Positions 1 to 6,371 of a DNA stretch of 7,174 nucleotides are shown here, in pieces. This DNA comes from Bacteroidales bacterium (GTDB lineage: Bacteria > Bacteroidota > Bacteroidia > Bacteroidales > UBA10428), in the NCBI GenBank assembly GCA_016935595.1, contig JAFGQQ010000375.1:1-7174 (forward strand), written 5' to 3'. Position 1 is the stretch's first letter, and every line of letters starts with the position of its first letter. The notes under the pieces were generated by a model. It searched no databases and was not told the DNA's origin. It was given only the letters and a program-made list of their open reading frames with translations. The position numbers were made by a program, and so were the translations under genes.

Positions 1-758
1 TAAAAGTAGGAGGGAAAGTAGTTGAAGCTGAAGCTTCGCTTAAAAAATTAGTATCGGATTTTACAAGCATTCAGGGTTCAAAATTATTAATACACGGTGG
101 TGGAAATATTGCAACTGATATAGCAAACCGTTTAAATTTACAGGTCGAAATGGTTAACGGCAGGCGTATCACCAATAAAGATATGCTTGAAGTTGTTACT
201 ATGGTCTATGGCGGTATAGTGAATAAAAATATAGTAGCCGGCCTCCAAAGTCATAATTGTAATGCATTAGGATTATCAGGAGCCGACTTAAATGTTGTAG
301 CTGCTGATAAAAGGCCGGTTAAAGATATTGATTACGGATTTGTTGGAGAGGTGAAAAGAGTTAATGGTGAAGCTCTTAAAATGCTTATAGATTCTGAATT
401 TGTACCGGTTATTGCACCATTAACCCATGACAACCATGGGCAAATGTTAAACACCAATGCCGACGATATTGCAAATGCAATTGCTGTTGAAATGAGTAAA
501 TATTATAAGGTAAAGCTTATTTTTTGCTTCGATAAAAAGGGTGTATTGCTTGACCAGAATAATGAAGATTCAGTAATAACAAAATTAGATTTTCAAAGCT
601 TTAAAGAACTTGCTGAAAAAAAAATAGTGAATGCAGGTATGATACCAAAACTTGAAAATGGCTTTAAATCATTACAAAACGGGGTAAGCCAGGTGTTTAT
701 CACAAATGTTGGTTCTTTTGCTAAAACGGTACCTGAAGGCACCGAATTAGTGGCATGA
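1..758 (+). CDS. argB: Acetylglutamate (or succinylglutamate) kinase ArgB, 5'-partial
   Basis: This is the second enzyme of arginine synthesis, a cytosolic amino-acid-kinase-fold protein that phosphorylates the gamma-carboxylate of N-acylglutamate with ATP. The reading frame is open from the window edge. The first whole codon is at 3, giving 251 visible residues, so the ATG at 150 is internal and not the start. In visible numbering, the phosphate-binding lysine motif KVGG is at residues 1-4, the HGGG loop at 31-34, NGRRIT (substrate arginine) at 52-57, TNADD at 151-155 and GMIPK at 212-216. All match the family's ATP and acylglutamate site residues. Family members are about 255-260 residues long, so only a few N-terminal residues are missing. 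Because the start is not visible, an N-terminal helix of the arginine-inhibited type cannot be assessed. In Bacteroidetes the acyl group may be succinyl rather than acetyl, and the sequence alone does not settle this. The next gene starts 71 nt downstream, in an interval where I see no clear site. Confidence 0.95.
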   Translation, partial: KVGGKVVEAEASLKKLVSDFTSIQGSKLLIHGGGNIATDIANRLNLQVEMVNGRRITNKDMLEVVTMVYGGIVNKNIVAGLQSHNCNALGLSGADLNVVAADKRPVKDIDYGFVGEVKRVNGEALKMLIDSEFVPVIAPLTHDNHGQMLNTNADDIANAIAVEMSKYYKVKLIFCFDKKGVLLDQNNEDSVITKLDFQSFKELAEKKIVNAGMIPKLENGFKSLQNGVSQVFITNVGSFAKTVPEGTELVA

Positions 759-829
759 AAAATATTCTTCATTCGTGAATTCATACCAAAATTTTTTAGG
801 CTATACCTTCATAAATAACAAAATAAAAA

Positions 830-1885
830 ATGAATAGTATTACTGAAATAATAAACCTTCTGAAAGAATTAATAAAAATTCCTTCTTTTAGCCGTGAAGA
901 ATGTAAAACTGCCGATTTATTGGAAAATTTTATTAATAATAAAGGATATAAGGTTAACCGGAAAATTAATAATTTATGGGTATTTGGAAATAATAATAAG
1001 CCCAAAAAACCTTATGTTTTGCTATGTTCCCACCATGATACTGTTAAACCGGTAAACACATGGACAAAAAATCCTTTTGAACCTCTTGAAGAAAATGGTA
1101 AAATTTATGGATTAGGCAGTAATGATGCCGGCGCTTCTTTAGTATCATTATTGGCTGCTTTTTTACAACTTGACCAGCAAGAAAACCCCTTTAACCTTAT
1201 TTATGCTGCTTCTGCTGAAGAAGAAGTGTCGGGATTGAACGGGATGACTTCATTAATTTCGGAATTAGGCCATATTGATTTAGCCATTATTGGAGAACCT
1301 ACACAAATGCAAATGGCTGTTGCCGAGAAAGGCTTAATGGTTATTGACTGTGAATCCCATGGAAAAGCAGGGCATGCTGCACGTAATGAAGGGATAAATG
1401 CCATTTATATTGCGCATAAAGATATAGAATGGATTAAGAATTATTGTTTTCCAAAAAAATCTGATTTATTGGGAGAAGTTAAAATGACTGTTACCATGAT
1501 TAATGCCGGTCAACAGCATAATGTTGTCCCTGATAAATGCAGTTTTGTGATTGATGTAAGGGCAAATGAACTATATTCAAACGAAGAAATATTTTCAATT
1601 ATCCAAAGTAACCTGAAATCTATTGCAAAAGCGCGTTCATTCCGGCTTAATTCGTCTTCGATAAACACTAATCATCCAATTGTTAAAAAAGGAATTGAAA
1701 TGGGCTTAACTTACTTTGGTTCACCTACAACATCCGACCAGTCGGTTATTCCTTTTACGTCAATTAAAATTGGCCCTGGCGATTCATCGCGCTCCCATTC
1801 TGCCGATGAATTTATTTATATAGATGAAATTAATAAAGGGGTAGAAACCTATATTAATTTGTTAAGTAATTTACTGTTGTGTTAA
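830..1885 (+). CDS. argE: M20-family N-acyl-ornithine/citrulline deacylase, ArgE-like
   Basis: This is a 351-residue M20 metallopeptidase that removes the acyl group from an arginine pathway intermediate. The di-zinc site can be read off: HHD at 68-70 (metal His68, catalytic Asp70), bridging Asp99 in GSNDAGA, the EE pair at 131-132 in SAEEEVSG, Glu156 in GEPT, and His323 in SRSHSADEF near the C-terminus. His182 in GKAGHAARN lies in the lid or dimerisation domain, inserted at roughly residues 165-275. The usual CDMKG-type sequence around the bridging aspartate is NDAGA here, a variant I recall from Bacteroidetes ArgE. M20 enzymes are hard to assign by sequence, and DapE or a dipeptidase would be alternatives. 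Position between argB and argH strongly favours an arginine role. Some Bacteroidetes and Xanthomonas use acylated citrulline rather than acetylornithine, so the substrate may be N-acetyl- or N-succinyl-citrulline. The ATG at 830 follows an A-rich stretch with no Shine-Dalgarno motif. Confidence 0.86.
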   Translation: MNSITEIINLLKELIKIPSFSREECKTADLLENFINNKGYKVNRKINNLWVFGNNNKPKKPYVLLCSHHDTVKPVNTWTKNPFEPLEENGKIYGLGSNDAGASLVSLLAAFLQLDQQENPFNLIYAASAEEEVSGLNGMTSLISELGHIDLAIIGEPTQMQMAVAEKGLMVIDCESHGKAGHAARNEGINAIYIAHKDIEWIKNYCFPKKSDLLGEVKMTVTMINAGQQHNVVPDKCSFVIDVRANELYSNEEIFSIIQSNLKSIAKARSFRLNSSSINTNHPIVKKGIEMGLTYFGSPTTSDQSVIPFTSIKIGPGDSSRSHSADEFIYIDEINKGVETYINLLSNLLLC

Positions 1886-1929
1886 AATTTTACATTTCTT
1901 TTTATATTTTTATAACGAAATAAATTGTC

Positions 1930-3264
1930 ATGAAACTTTGGGAAAAAGGCATAAAAACGAATGAACTGATTGAGGGTTTTACGGTTGGTAAAGACCGTGA
2001 ACTTGACTTGTTTTTGGCTGTTCATGATGTACTGGGTTCAATAGCCCATATAAAAATGCTGCAAACAGTAGGTTTGCTTTCTCAAAGTGAATTAACTCTT
2101 TTGGTCAAAGAATTGGTTAAAATATATAAAGAAATAAAAAATAACCAGTTTGCCATTGAACCGGGTATTGAAGATGTCCATTCACAGGTTGAATTTCTTT
2201 TAACAAAACGGATAGGTGAAGCCGGGAAAAAAATTCATAGCGGGCGATCGCGTAACGACCAGGTTCTTTTAGACCTGAAACTTTTTATGCGGAGTGAACT
2301 ATTAAAATTGGTTAATGATGTTAAAACATTATTTGATGTACTTATTCAAAAAAGTGAAAAAAATAAAGATGTTTTAATGCCCGGATATACACATCTGCAG
2401 GTTGCTATGCCATCTTCATTTGGTTTATGGTTTGGGGCTTATGCCGAAAGCCTTTCCGATGACATGATTTTAATTCAATCTGCTTTTCAAATCGTTAATC
2501 AAAACCCATTAGGTTCAGCTGCGGGATATGGCTCCTCTTTTCCTGTAAACCGTACTATGACTACCGAATTGCTTGGATTTGATGATTTGAATTATAATGC
2601 TGTATATGCCCATCTTGGAAGGGGAAAAACCGAAAAAATTGTTGCATATGCTTTATCAAATTTGGCATCTACATTAAGTAAGCTGGCAACAGATGTTTGC
2701 TTATATATGAGCCAAAACTTTAATTTTGTTTCCCTTCCCGATGAATTAACAACCGGTTCAAGCATTATGCCACATAAAAAAAATCCGGATGTATTTGAGC
2801 TGCTAAGGGCAAAATGCAATAAAATCCAAAATCTGCCTAATGAGGTTTTGTTAATTACTAATAATTTGCCATCAGGCTATTTCAGGGATTTTCAAATAAT
2901 TAAAGAAAGCATACTACCTGCCTTTACTATTATTTCTAATTGTATAAATGTGGCTGCTTTTGCTTTAAATAACCTCTTAATAAATAAAGATATACTGAAA
3001 GATGAAAAGTATAAGTACATTTTTAGCGTGGAAGAAGTAAATAAGAAAGTCTTAAAAGGAAGTCCTTTTAGGGATGCATATAAAGAAATTGCTGAGGAAA
3101 TATTGAAGGGAAATTTTAACCCGGATTGTATTGTAAATCACTCGCATGAAGGTAGTATCGGGAATTTATGCAATGAAAAGATACAAGCTAAATTTGATCA
3201 TATTTATGCAAAATTTCCTTTTCAAAAAATTGAAAATAAAATAATTGATTTATTAAATACTTAA
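1930..3264 (+). CDS. argH: Argininosuccinate lyase ArgH
   Basis: This enzyme performs the last arginine step, cleaving argininosuccinate to arginine and fumarate. It is a cytosolic homotetramer of the fumarase/aspartase superfamily. The 444 residues contain all three superfamily regions: HSGRSRNDQ at 103-111, PGYTHLQVAMP at 151-161 (catalytic-base region around Thr154-His155), and the signature loop GSSIMPHKKN at 276-285, whose serines 277-278 include the catalytic one. Length is near the family norm of about 450-460. The segment that usually reads SDRD in ArgH (near 227-230) is replaced by a HLGRGKTE-type sequence at 228-235. I recall this in Bacteroidetes ArgH proteins, so it is probably a lineage variant rather than damage. 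The gene starts 44 nt after argE and ends 11 nt before the citrate synthase gene, consistent with one transcript. No Shine-Dalgarno motif is apparent before the ATG at 1930. Confidence 0.95.
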   Translation: MKLWEKGIKTNELIEGFTVGKDRELDLFLAVHDVLGSIAHIKMLQTVGLLSQSELTLLVKELVKIYKEIKNNQFAIEPGIEDVHSQVEFLLTKRIGEAGKKIHSGRSRNDQVLLDLKLFMRSELLKLVNDVKTLFDVLIQKSEKNKDVLMPGYTHLQVAMPSSFGLWFGAYAESLSDDMILIQSAFQIVNQNPLGSAAGYGSSFPVNRTMTTELLGFDDLNYNAVYAHLGRGKTEKIVAYALSNLASTLSKLATDVCLYMSQNFNFVSLPDELTTGSSIMPHKKNPDVFELLRAKCNKIQNLPNEVLLITNNLPSGYFRDFQIIKESILPAFTIISNCINVAAFALNNLLINKDILKDEKYKYIFSVEEVNKKVLKGSPFRDAYKEIAEEILKGNFNPDCIVNHSHEGSIGNLCNEKIQAKFDHIYAKFPFQKIENKIIDLLNT

Positions 3265-3275
3265 AAATTTGGACT

Positions 3276-4619
3276 ATGAGATTATTGGACGATTTATCAA
3301 AACGAATTATTGAAGTTGCTGATATTGATAAAGATTTATTTGAAAAATACAACGTAAAGAGGGGCCTAAGAAATTCTGATGGATCAGGGGTATTGGTCGG
3401 TTTAACAAGTGTTGGCGATGTTGTAGGTTATGAAAGAACGGGTGAAAATAAATTGAAAGCAATTGATGGCCAACTATTTTACAGGGGAATAGAGTTGAAA
3501 GATTTAGTATATGGTTATCAAAAAGATAACAGGCATGGTTTTGATGAAACTGCATTTCTGCTGCTTACTGGTAAGCTGCCTACGAAATCGGAATTATCCG
3601 AATTTTCAAATTATTTAGTAAGTCATCGTGAATTGCCATCCTATTTCACAAAAAATACAATACTTTCCCTAAGGGGCAGAAGTATAATGAACATGCTTGC
3701 ACGTTCAGTGCTTGTGTTATATACACTCGATTCTAAGCCCGAAGACCTGTCGGCTAAAAATTTATTGCACCAATCATTAACTTTAATTGCTAAGTTTCCT
3801 ACAATTGTAGCATATTCATACCATGGCATGAGGCATTCGTTTCACCGTGAAAGTTTAATTATCAGGCATCCACGACCTGATTTGACAACTGCTGAAAATT
3901 TCCTGTACATGCTTAAAGGAGATGATTTTTCTAAACTTGATGCTGATATTCTCGATCTTCTTATGGTAACCCATGCAGACCATGGTGGAGGAAATAATTC
4001 TACTTTTACAACCCGTGTAGTAAGTTCAAGTGGAACAGATACCTATTCTGCTATTGCGGCTGCTTTAGGCTCACTAAAAGGACCTTTACACGGTGGGGCA
4101 AATCAAAGTGTAATGACTATGATGGATGATATTAAACAAAATGTTGAAGACTGGTCGAATGAAAAAGAAGTAAAGGATTATTTAATTAAGATACTCAAAA
4201 AAGAAGCTAACGACCGTTCCGGATTAATTTATGGAATGGGGCATGCTGTTTATACCAAATCTGACCCAAGAACCATTTTGTTAAAAGAAAAAGCCCAGGC
4301 TTTGGCCGAAGAGAAAGGAAGAGAAGAGGAATATCATTTATATGAACTAATTGAAAGGTTAGCTCCCCTAACATTTTATGAATTTAAAGGCAGCGATGAT
4401 AAATCGGTTTGCGCTAATGTTGATTTTTACTCTGGTTTTGTTTACAATTGCATTGGCATTCCTGAAGAATTATATACTCCAATGTTTGCAATTGGACGAA
4501 TTTGCGGATGGTGTGCCCACCGGATGGAAGAACTCTTGTTTAGCTCAAAACGGATTATTCGTCCGGCATATAAAAATGTTTATGGGGTAAGAAAATATAT
4601 CCCTATGGATAAAAGATAG
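3276..4619 (+). CDS. gltA: Citrate synthase
   Basis: This enzyme condenses oxaloacetate with acetyl-CoA to give citrate, the entry to the oxidative branch leading to 2-oxoglutarate and glutamate. The 447-residue protein has the full catalytic set: His272 in LHGGAN, His323 within the family signature GMGHAVYTKSDPR (320-332), and Asp383 in NVDFYSG. It also has HADHGGG at 233-239 and a C-terminal RICGWCAHRMEE segment (408-419) with the CoA/oxaloacetate arginines. The roughly 60-residue N-terminal extension before the GxLxYRG-like segment (65-71) fits the longer form I associate with anaerobic Bacteroidetes and clostridia. A 2-methylcitrate synthase role is possible, but no prp genes are visible. 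It begins 11 nt after argH, suggesting co-transcription and a link between carbon supply for glutamate and arginine synthesis. The repeat-rich interval follows its stop. Confidence 0.93.
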   Translation: MRLLDDLSKRIIEVADIDKDLFEKYNVKRGLRNSDGSGVLVGLTSVGDVVGYERTGENKLKAIDGQLFYRGIELKDLVYGYQKDNRHGFDETAFLLLTGKLPTKSELSEFSNYLVSHRELPSYFTKNTILSLRGRSIMNMLARSVLVLYTLDSKPEDLSAKNLLHQSLTLIAKFPTIVAYSYHGMRHSFHRESLIIRHPRPDLTTAENFLYMLKGDDFSKLDADILDLLMVTHADHGGGNNSTFTTRVVSSSGTDTYSAIAAALGSLKGPLHGGANQSVMTMMDDIKQNVEDWSNEKEVKDYLIKILKKEANDRSGLIYGMGHAVYTKSDPRTILLKEKAQALAEEKGREEEYHLYELIERLAPLTFYEFKGSDDKSVCANVDFYSGFVYNCIGIPEELYTPMFAIGRICGWCAHRMEELLFSSKRIIRPAYKNVYGVRKYIPMDKR

Positions 4620-4625
4620 TTTTAA

Positions 4626-4660
4626 GTGAAGAGTGAACTGTGAGATGTGAGAAGTGAAAA
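4626..4660. repeat. Heptanucleotide tandem array, GTGARNN x5
   Basis: Five GTGA-starting units begin at 4626, 4633, 4640, 4647 and 4654, an exact 7-bp period with consensus GTGARNN. The array lies just after the citrate synthase stop codon. It is noncoding as far as I can see, with no gene-like frame or family match. It is complementary in character to the TCAC units at 4699-4781. For example, GAGTGAAC at 4631-4638 can pair perfectly with GTTCACTC at 4745-4752. It resembles the heptameric short tandem repeats scattered between genes in some bacteria. A function in mRNA folding or 3' end formation is possible but not shown. Confidence 0.75.
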
Positions 4661-4698
4661 GAAAGATTTGATGAGAGATAATTATATTTTTTTTCTAC

Positions 4699-4781
4699 TC
4701 ACGATTCACTGCCTTCCGATAAGAAATAAGAATCACGATTTACGGTTCACTCCCGATAATTATCGGGACAATTCTCACGAT
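4699..4781. repeat. Inverted heptad array, TCACNNN units (TCACGAT consensus)
   Basis: TCAC units occur at 4699 and 4706 (7 apart), at 4733, 4740 (degenerate, TTAC) and 4747 (each 7 apart), and at 4775 (28, or four periods, further on). TCACGAT itself occurs three times, at 4699, 4733 and 4775. Read on the - strand these are GTGA units, so the block is an inverted counterpart of the array at 4626-4660, separated by a T-rich spacer with eight or more consecutive T's around 4687-4694. CTCACGATTCAC at 4698-4709 can pair with 4633-4644 at 10 of 12 positions. The whole 4626-4781 stretch could fold as alternative hairpins. No open reading frame explains it. Confidence 0.68.
4751..4768. promoter_or_regulatory. 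18-bp perfect palindrome upstream of the homocysteine operon
   Basis: TCCCGATAATTATCGGGA is identical to its own reverse complement over 18 bp. It ends 26 nt before the ATG at 4795. A half-copy, CCGATAA, lies at 4716-4722. Two readings are possible: an operator for a dimeric regulator of the downstream three-gene operon, or a dispersed palindromic repeat of the CCCGAT...ATCGGG kind, which I recall as common in Bacteroidetes genomes. There is no T-tract directly after it, so it is not a standard intrinsic terminator. The palindrome is certain from the sequence; its function is not. Confidence 0.6.
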
Positions 4782-4794
4782 TAAAAACATATCA

Positions 4795-5949
4795 ATGAAA
4801 CGAACTGTTGAAGAAATAAACCAAAAGATTAAATCAGGCAAAGCTGTTGTGCTGACTGCTGAAGAAGTTGCGCGTATGGCCGAAGAAACATCAGTTTCAG
4901 AAGTGGCAAAAAAAGTCGACGTTGTGACAACTGCTACATTTGGCCCAATGTGTTCTTCAGGTGTGTTTCTGAATTTTGGCCATCCAAATCCGCCCATCCG
5001 TATGGAAAAAATTACTTTAAACGATGTGCCGGCATACGGTGGTATTGCTGCAGTTGATTCTTATCTTGGTGCTACAGAAACTTCTTTGTATAATGAAAAA
5101 TATGGAGGTGCTCATGTTATTGAAGAATTAATAAAAGGGAAGAAAGTAAAATTACATGCCCAGGGAAAAGGGACTGATTGTTACCCTTCTAAAGAAGTTG
5201 ATGCATATATTGATAAATTCTCAATTAACGAAGCATACATGTTTAATCCGCGCAATGCTTACCAGAATTATTCGGTTGCTGTTAATTCTACGAATAAAAT
5301 TAAATATACCTATATGGGCACATTGCTGCCTAAACTTGGAAACCTAACTTATTCAACGTCTGGCGAATTAAGCCCTTTGCTTAATGACCCCGATATGAGG
5401 ACAATAGGAATAGGTACCCGGATTTTTTTATGTGGTGCCCAGGGATATGTTGCATGGAACGGGACACAGTTTAATACTTCAAAACCGAAAAACGAATTTG
5501 GCGTTCCGGTTAGCAATGCTGCTACCCTTGCAGTAATTGGAGATTTAAAACAAATGTCGCAGCGGTTTATTAAAGCTGCTTATTTTGAAAAATACGGTGT
5601 TTCCATTTTTATTGGTATTGGTATCCCAATTCCAATAATCGATGAAGAAATTGCAAAGCAGGTTTGTGTTTCAAATAAATATATTCATAGTACAATTTTT
5701 GATTATGGCTACGATGACAGGCCAAATTATGGCACAATTTCTTATGAAGAACTGCTCTCGGGAGAAATTATTTTAAAAAATAAAAAAATAAGGACTGCTT
5801 CATTGTCAAGCCTTGTAAAAGCCAGGGAAATTGCTGCACTTTTAAAAGAATGGATTATAAATAATTCATTTCAACTTACTTCACCAGTTCAGCGTTTTCC
5901 TGAAAACACTTCTGTTAAATCTCTTATAATCAGCGAGGACAAGAAATGA
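4795..5949 (+). CDS. DUF39/COG1900 L-aspartate semialdehyde sulfurtransferase (homocysteine synthesis)
   Basis: This 384-residue protein belongs to the family of Methanosarcina MA1821, which is implicated in making homocysteine directly from aspartate semialdehyde and sulfide. Family hallmarks include the N-terminal KRTVEEINQKIKSGKAVV, TATFGPMCSSG (45-55), YGGIAAVDSYLGAT (81-94), GKGTDCYPSKE (124-134) and FLCGAQGYVAWNGTQFN (211-227). Cys53 and Cys129 correspond to the two conserved cysteines (about 54 and 131 in MA1821, as I recall) proposed to carry persulfide. Cys213 and Cys291 are additional. Archaeal relatives of about 500 residues carry a C-terminal CBS pair that binds S-adenosylmethionine in MJ0100. 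This protein ends where that module would begin. It has no signal peptide or membrane segment and is presumably cytosolic. Its stop codon overlaps the next ATG by 4 nt (ATGA), implying translational coupling with its ferredoxin partner. The ATG at 4795 matches the expected family N-terminus. The immediate sulfur donor and electron source are not evident from the sequence. Confidence 0.91.
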   Translation: MKRTVEEINQKIKSGKAVVLTAEEVARMAEETSVSEVAKKVDVVTTATFGPMCSSGVFLNFGHPNPPIRMEKITLNDVPAYGGIAAVDSYLGATETSLYNEKYGGAHVIEELIKGKKVKLHAQGKGTDCYPSKEVDAYIDKFSINEAYMFNPRNAYQNYSVAVNSTNKIKYTYMGTLLPKLGNLTYSTSGELSPLLNDPDMRTIGIGTRIFLCGAQGYVAWNGTQFNTSKPKNEFGVPVSNAATLAVIGDLKQMSQRFIKAAYFEKYGVSIFIGIGIPIPIIDEEIAKQVCVSNKYIHSTIFDYGYDDRPNYGTISYEELLSGEIILKNKKIRTASLSSLVKAREIAALLKEWIINNSFQLTSPVQRFPENTSVKSLIISEDKK

Positions 5950-6371
5950 AAAAAAGACGTTTTGTTTTGACTTTTCCGCCTGAGGTTGTTAATGAGCCTA
6001 TTACTTATATTTTAGCTAAAGAATATGATGTTAAAATAAATATTTTAAATGCTAAAATATCAGCAGGTGAAGAAGGTAATTTACTGGTTGAAATGGAAGG
6101 GACTTATGCAAATTTAAAAAAAGGTGTAGATTATATTAAAAATTTAAATGTTGAAATTGAACCGCTCATAAAAAAAATAAGGTTTAAAAAAGAAGATTGT
6201 ATTGATTGTGGCGCATGTGTTGCAGTTTGTTTTGCCGGTGCTTTGTTTATGAAAAAACCTGAACGAAAATTAACTTTCGATCCCGATAAATGTATAGTAT
6301 GCGAACTGTGCACAAAAGCCTGTCCTTTAGGTTTGTTTAAAATAGATTTTGGCGACCCGTCCGATGTTTGA
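5946..6371 (+). CDS. NIL-domain 2x[4Fe-4S] ferredoxin, sulfurtransferase iron-sulfur subunit
   Basis: This small cytosolic partner (141 residues) matches the layout of Methanosarcina MA1822. An N-terminal NIL domain (about 3-75, with FPPEVVNEPITYILAKEYDV-like opening and a ferredoxin-type alpha/beta pattern) precedes a bacterial-type diferredoxin. Cluster motif 1 is Cys85-Cys88-Cys91-Cys95 and motif 2 is Cys116-Cys119-Cys122-Cys126, both CxxCxxCxxxC. Motif 2 is followed by the usual proline, whereas motif 1 is followed by Phe96 instead. In the archaeal model this subunit supports sulfur transfer or reduction for the DUF39 enzyme. A free-standing NIL domain also occurs on MetN methionine transporters, which fits a methionine-related role. 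It overlaps the DUF39 gene by 4 nt and the next gene by 8 nt, so the three are almost certainly co-translated. Oxygen-sensitive clusters fit an anaerobic host. Confidence 0.9.
   Translation: MKKRRFVLTFPPEVVNEPITYILAKEYDVKINILNAKISAGEEGNLLVEMEGTYANLKKGVDYIKNLNVEIEPLIKKIRFKKEDCIDCGACVAVCFAGALFMKKPERKLTFDPDKCIVCELCTKACPLGLFKIDFGDPSDV

Noticed and set aside
150..152. ATG as the start of the ArgB gene
   Set aside because: The same frame is open to the window edge and encodes the KVGG and HGGG motifs typical of the ArgB N-terminus, so the ATG is internal.
616..624. Run of nine A's inside argB (and another near 6773-6781 in the UPF0280 gene) as a programmed frameshift site
   Set aside because: Both genes read through in frame to family-typical lengths with intact motifs, and lysine-rich A runs are normal in this A+T-rich genome.
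804..811. TACCTTCA as a -7 box before the ArgE-like gene
   Set aside because: Weak match and no -33 partner about 20 bp upstream.
1891..1898. TACATTTC as a Bacteroidetes -7 box (TAnnTTTG) before argH
   Set aside because: One mismatch and no TTG-type -33 element at the right spacing. The region is A+T-rich enough for chance matches, and an operon arrangement does not need a promoter.
3307..3555. Reading frame on the - strand, and similar ones elsewhere on the - strand or in other frames
   Set aside because: All lie opposite or inside genes with clear family motifs, have low-complexity unconvincing protein sequences and match no family I know.
4626..4781. CRISPR array
   Set aside because: The repeat unit is only 7 bp, with no 20-40 bp repeats, no unique spacers and no cas genes.
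6349..6351. TTG as the start of the UPF0280 gene
   Set aside because: It adds only five residues, deepens the overlap to 23 nt, and the ATG at 6364 gives a more usual family N-terminus.
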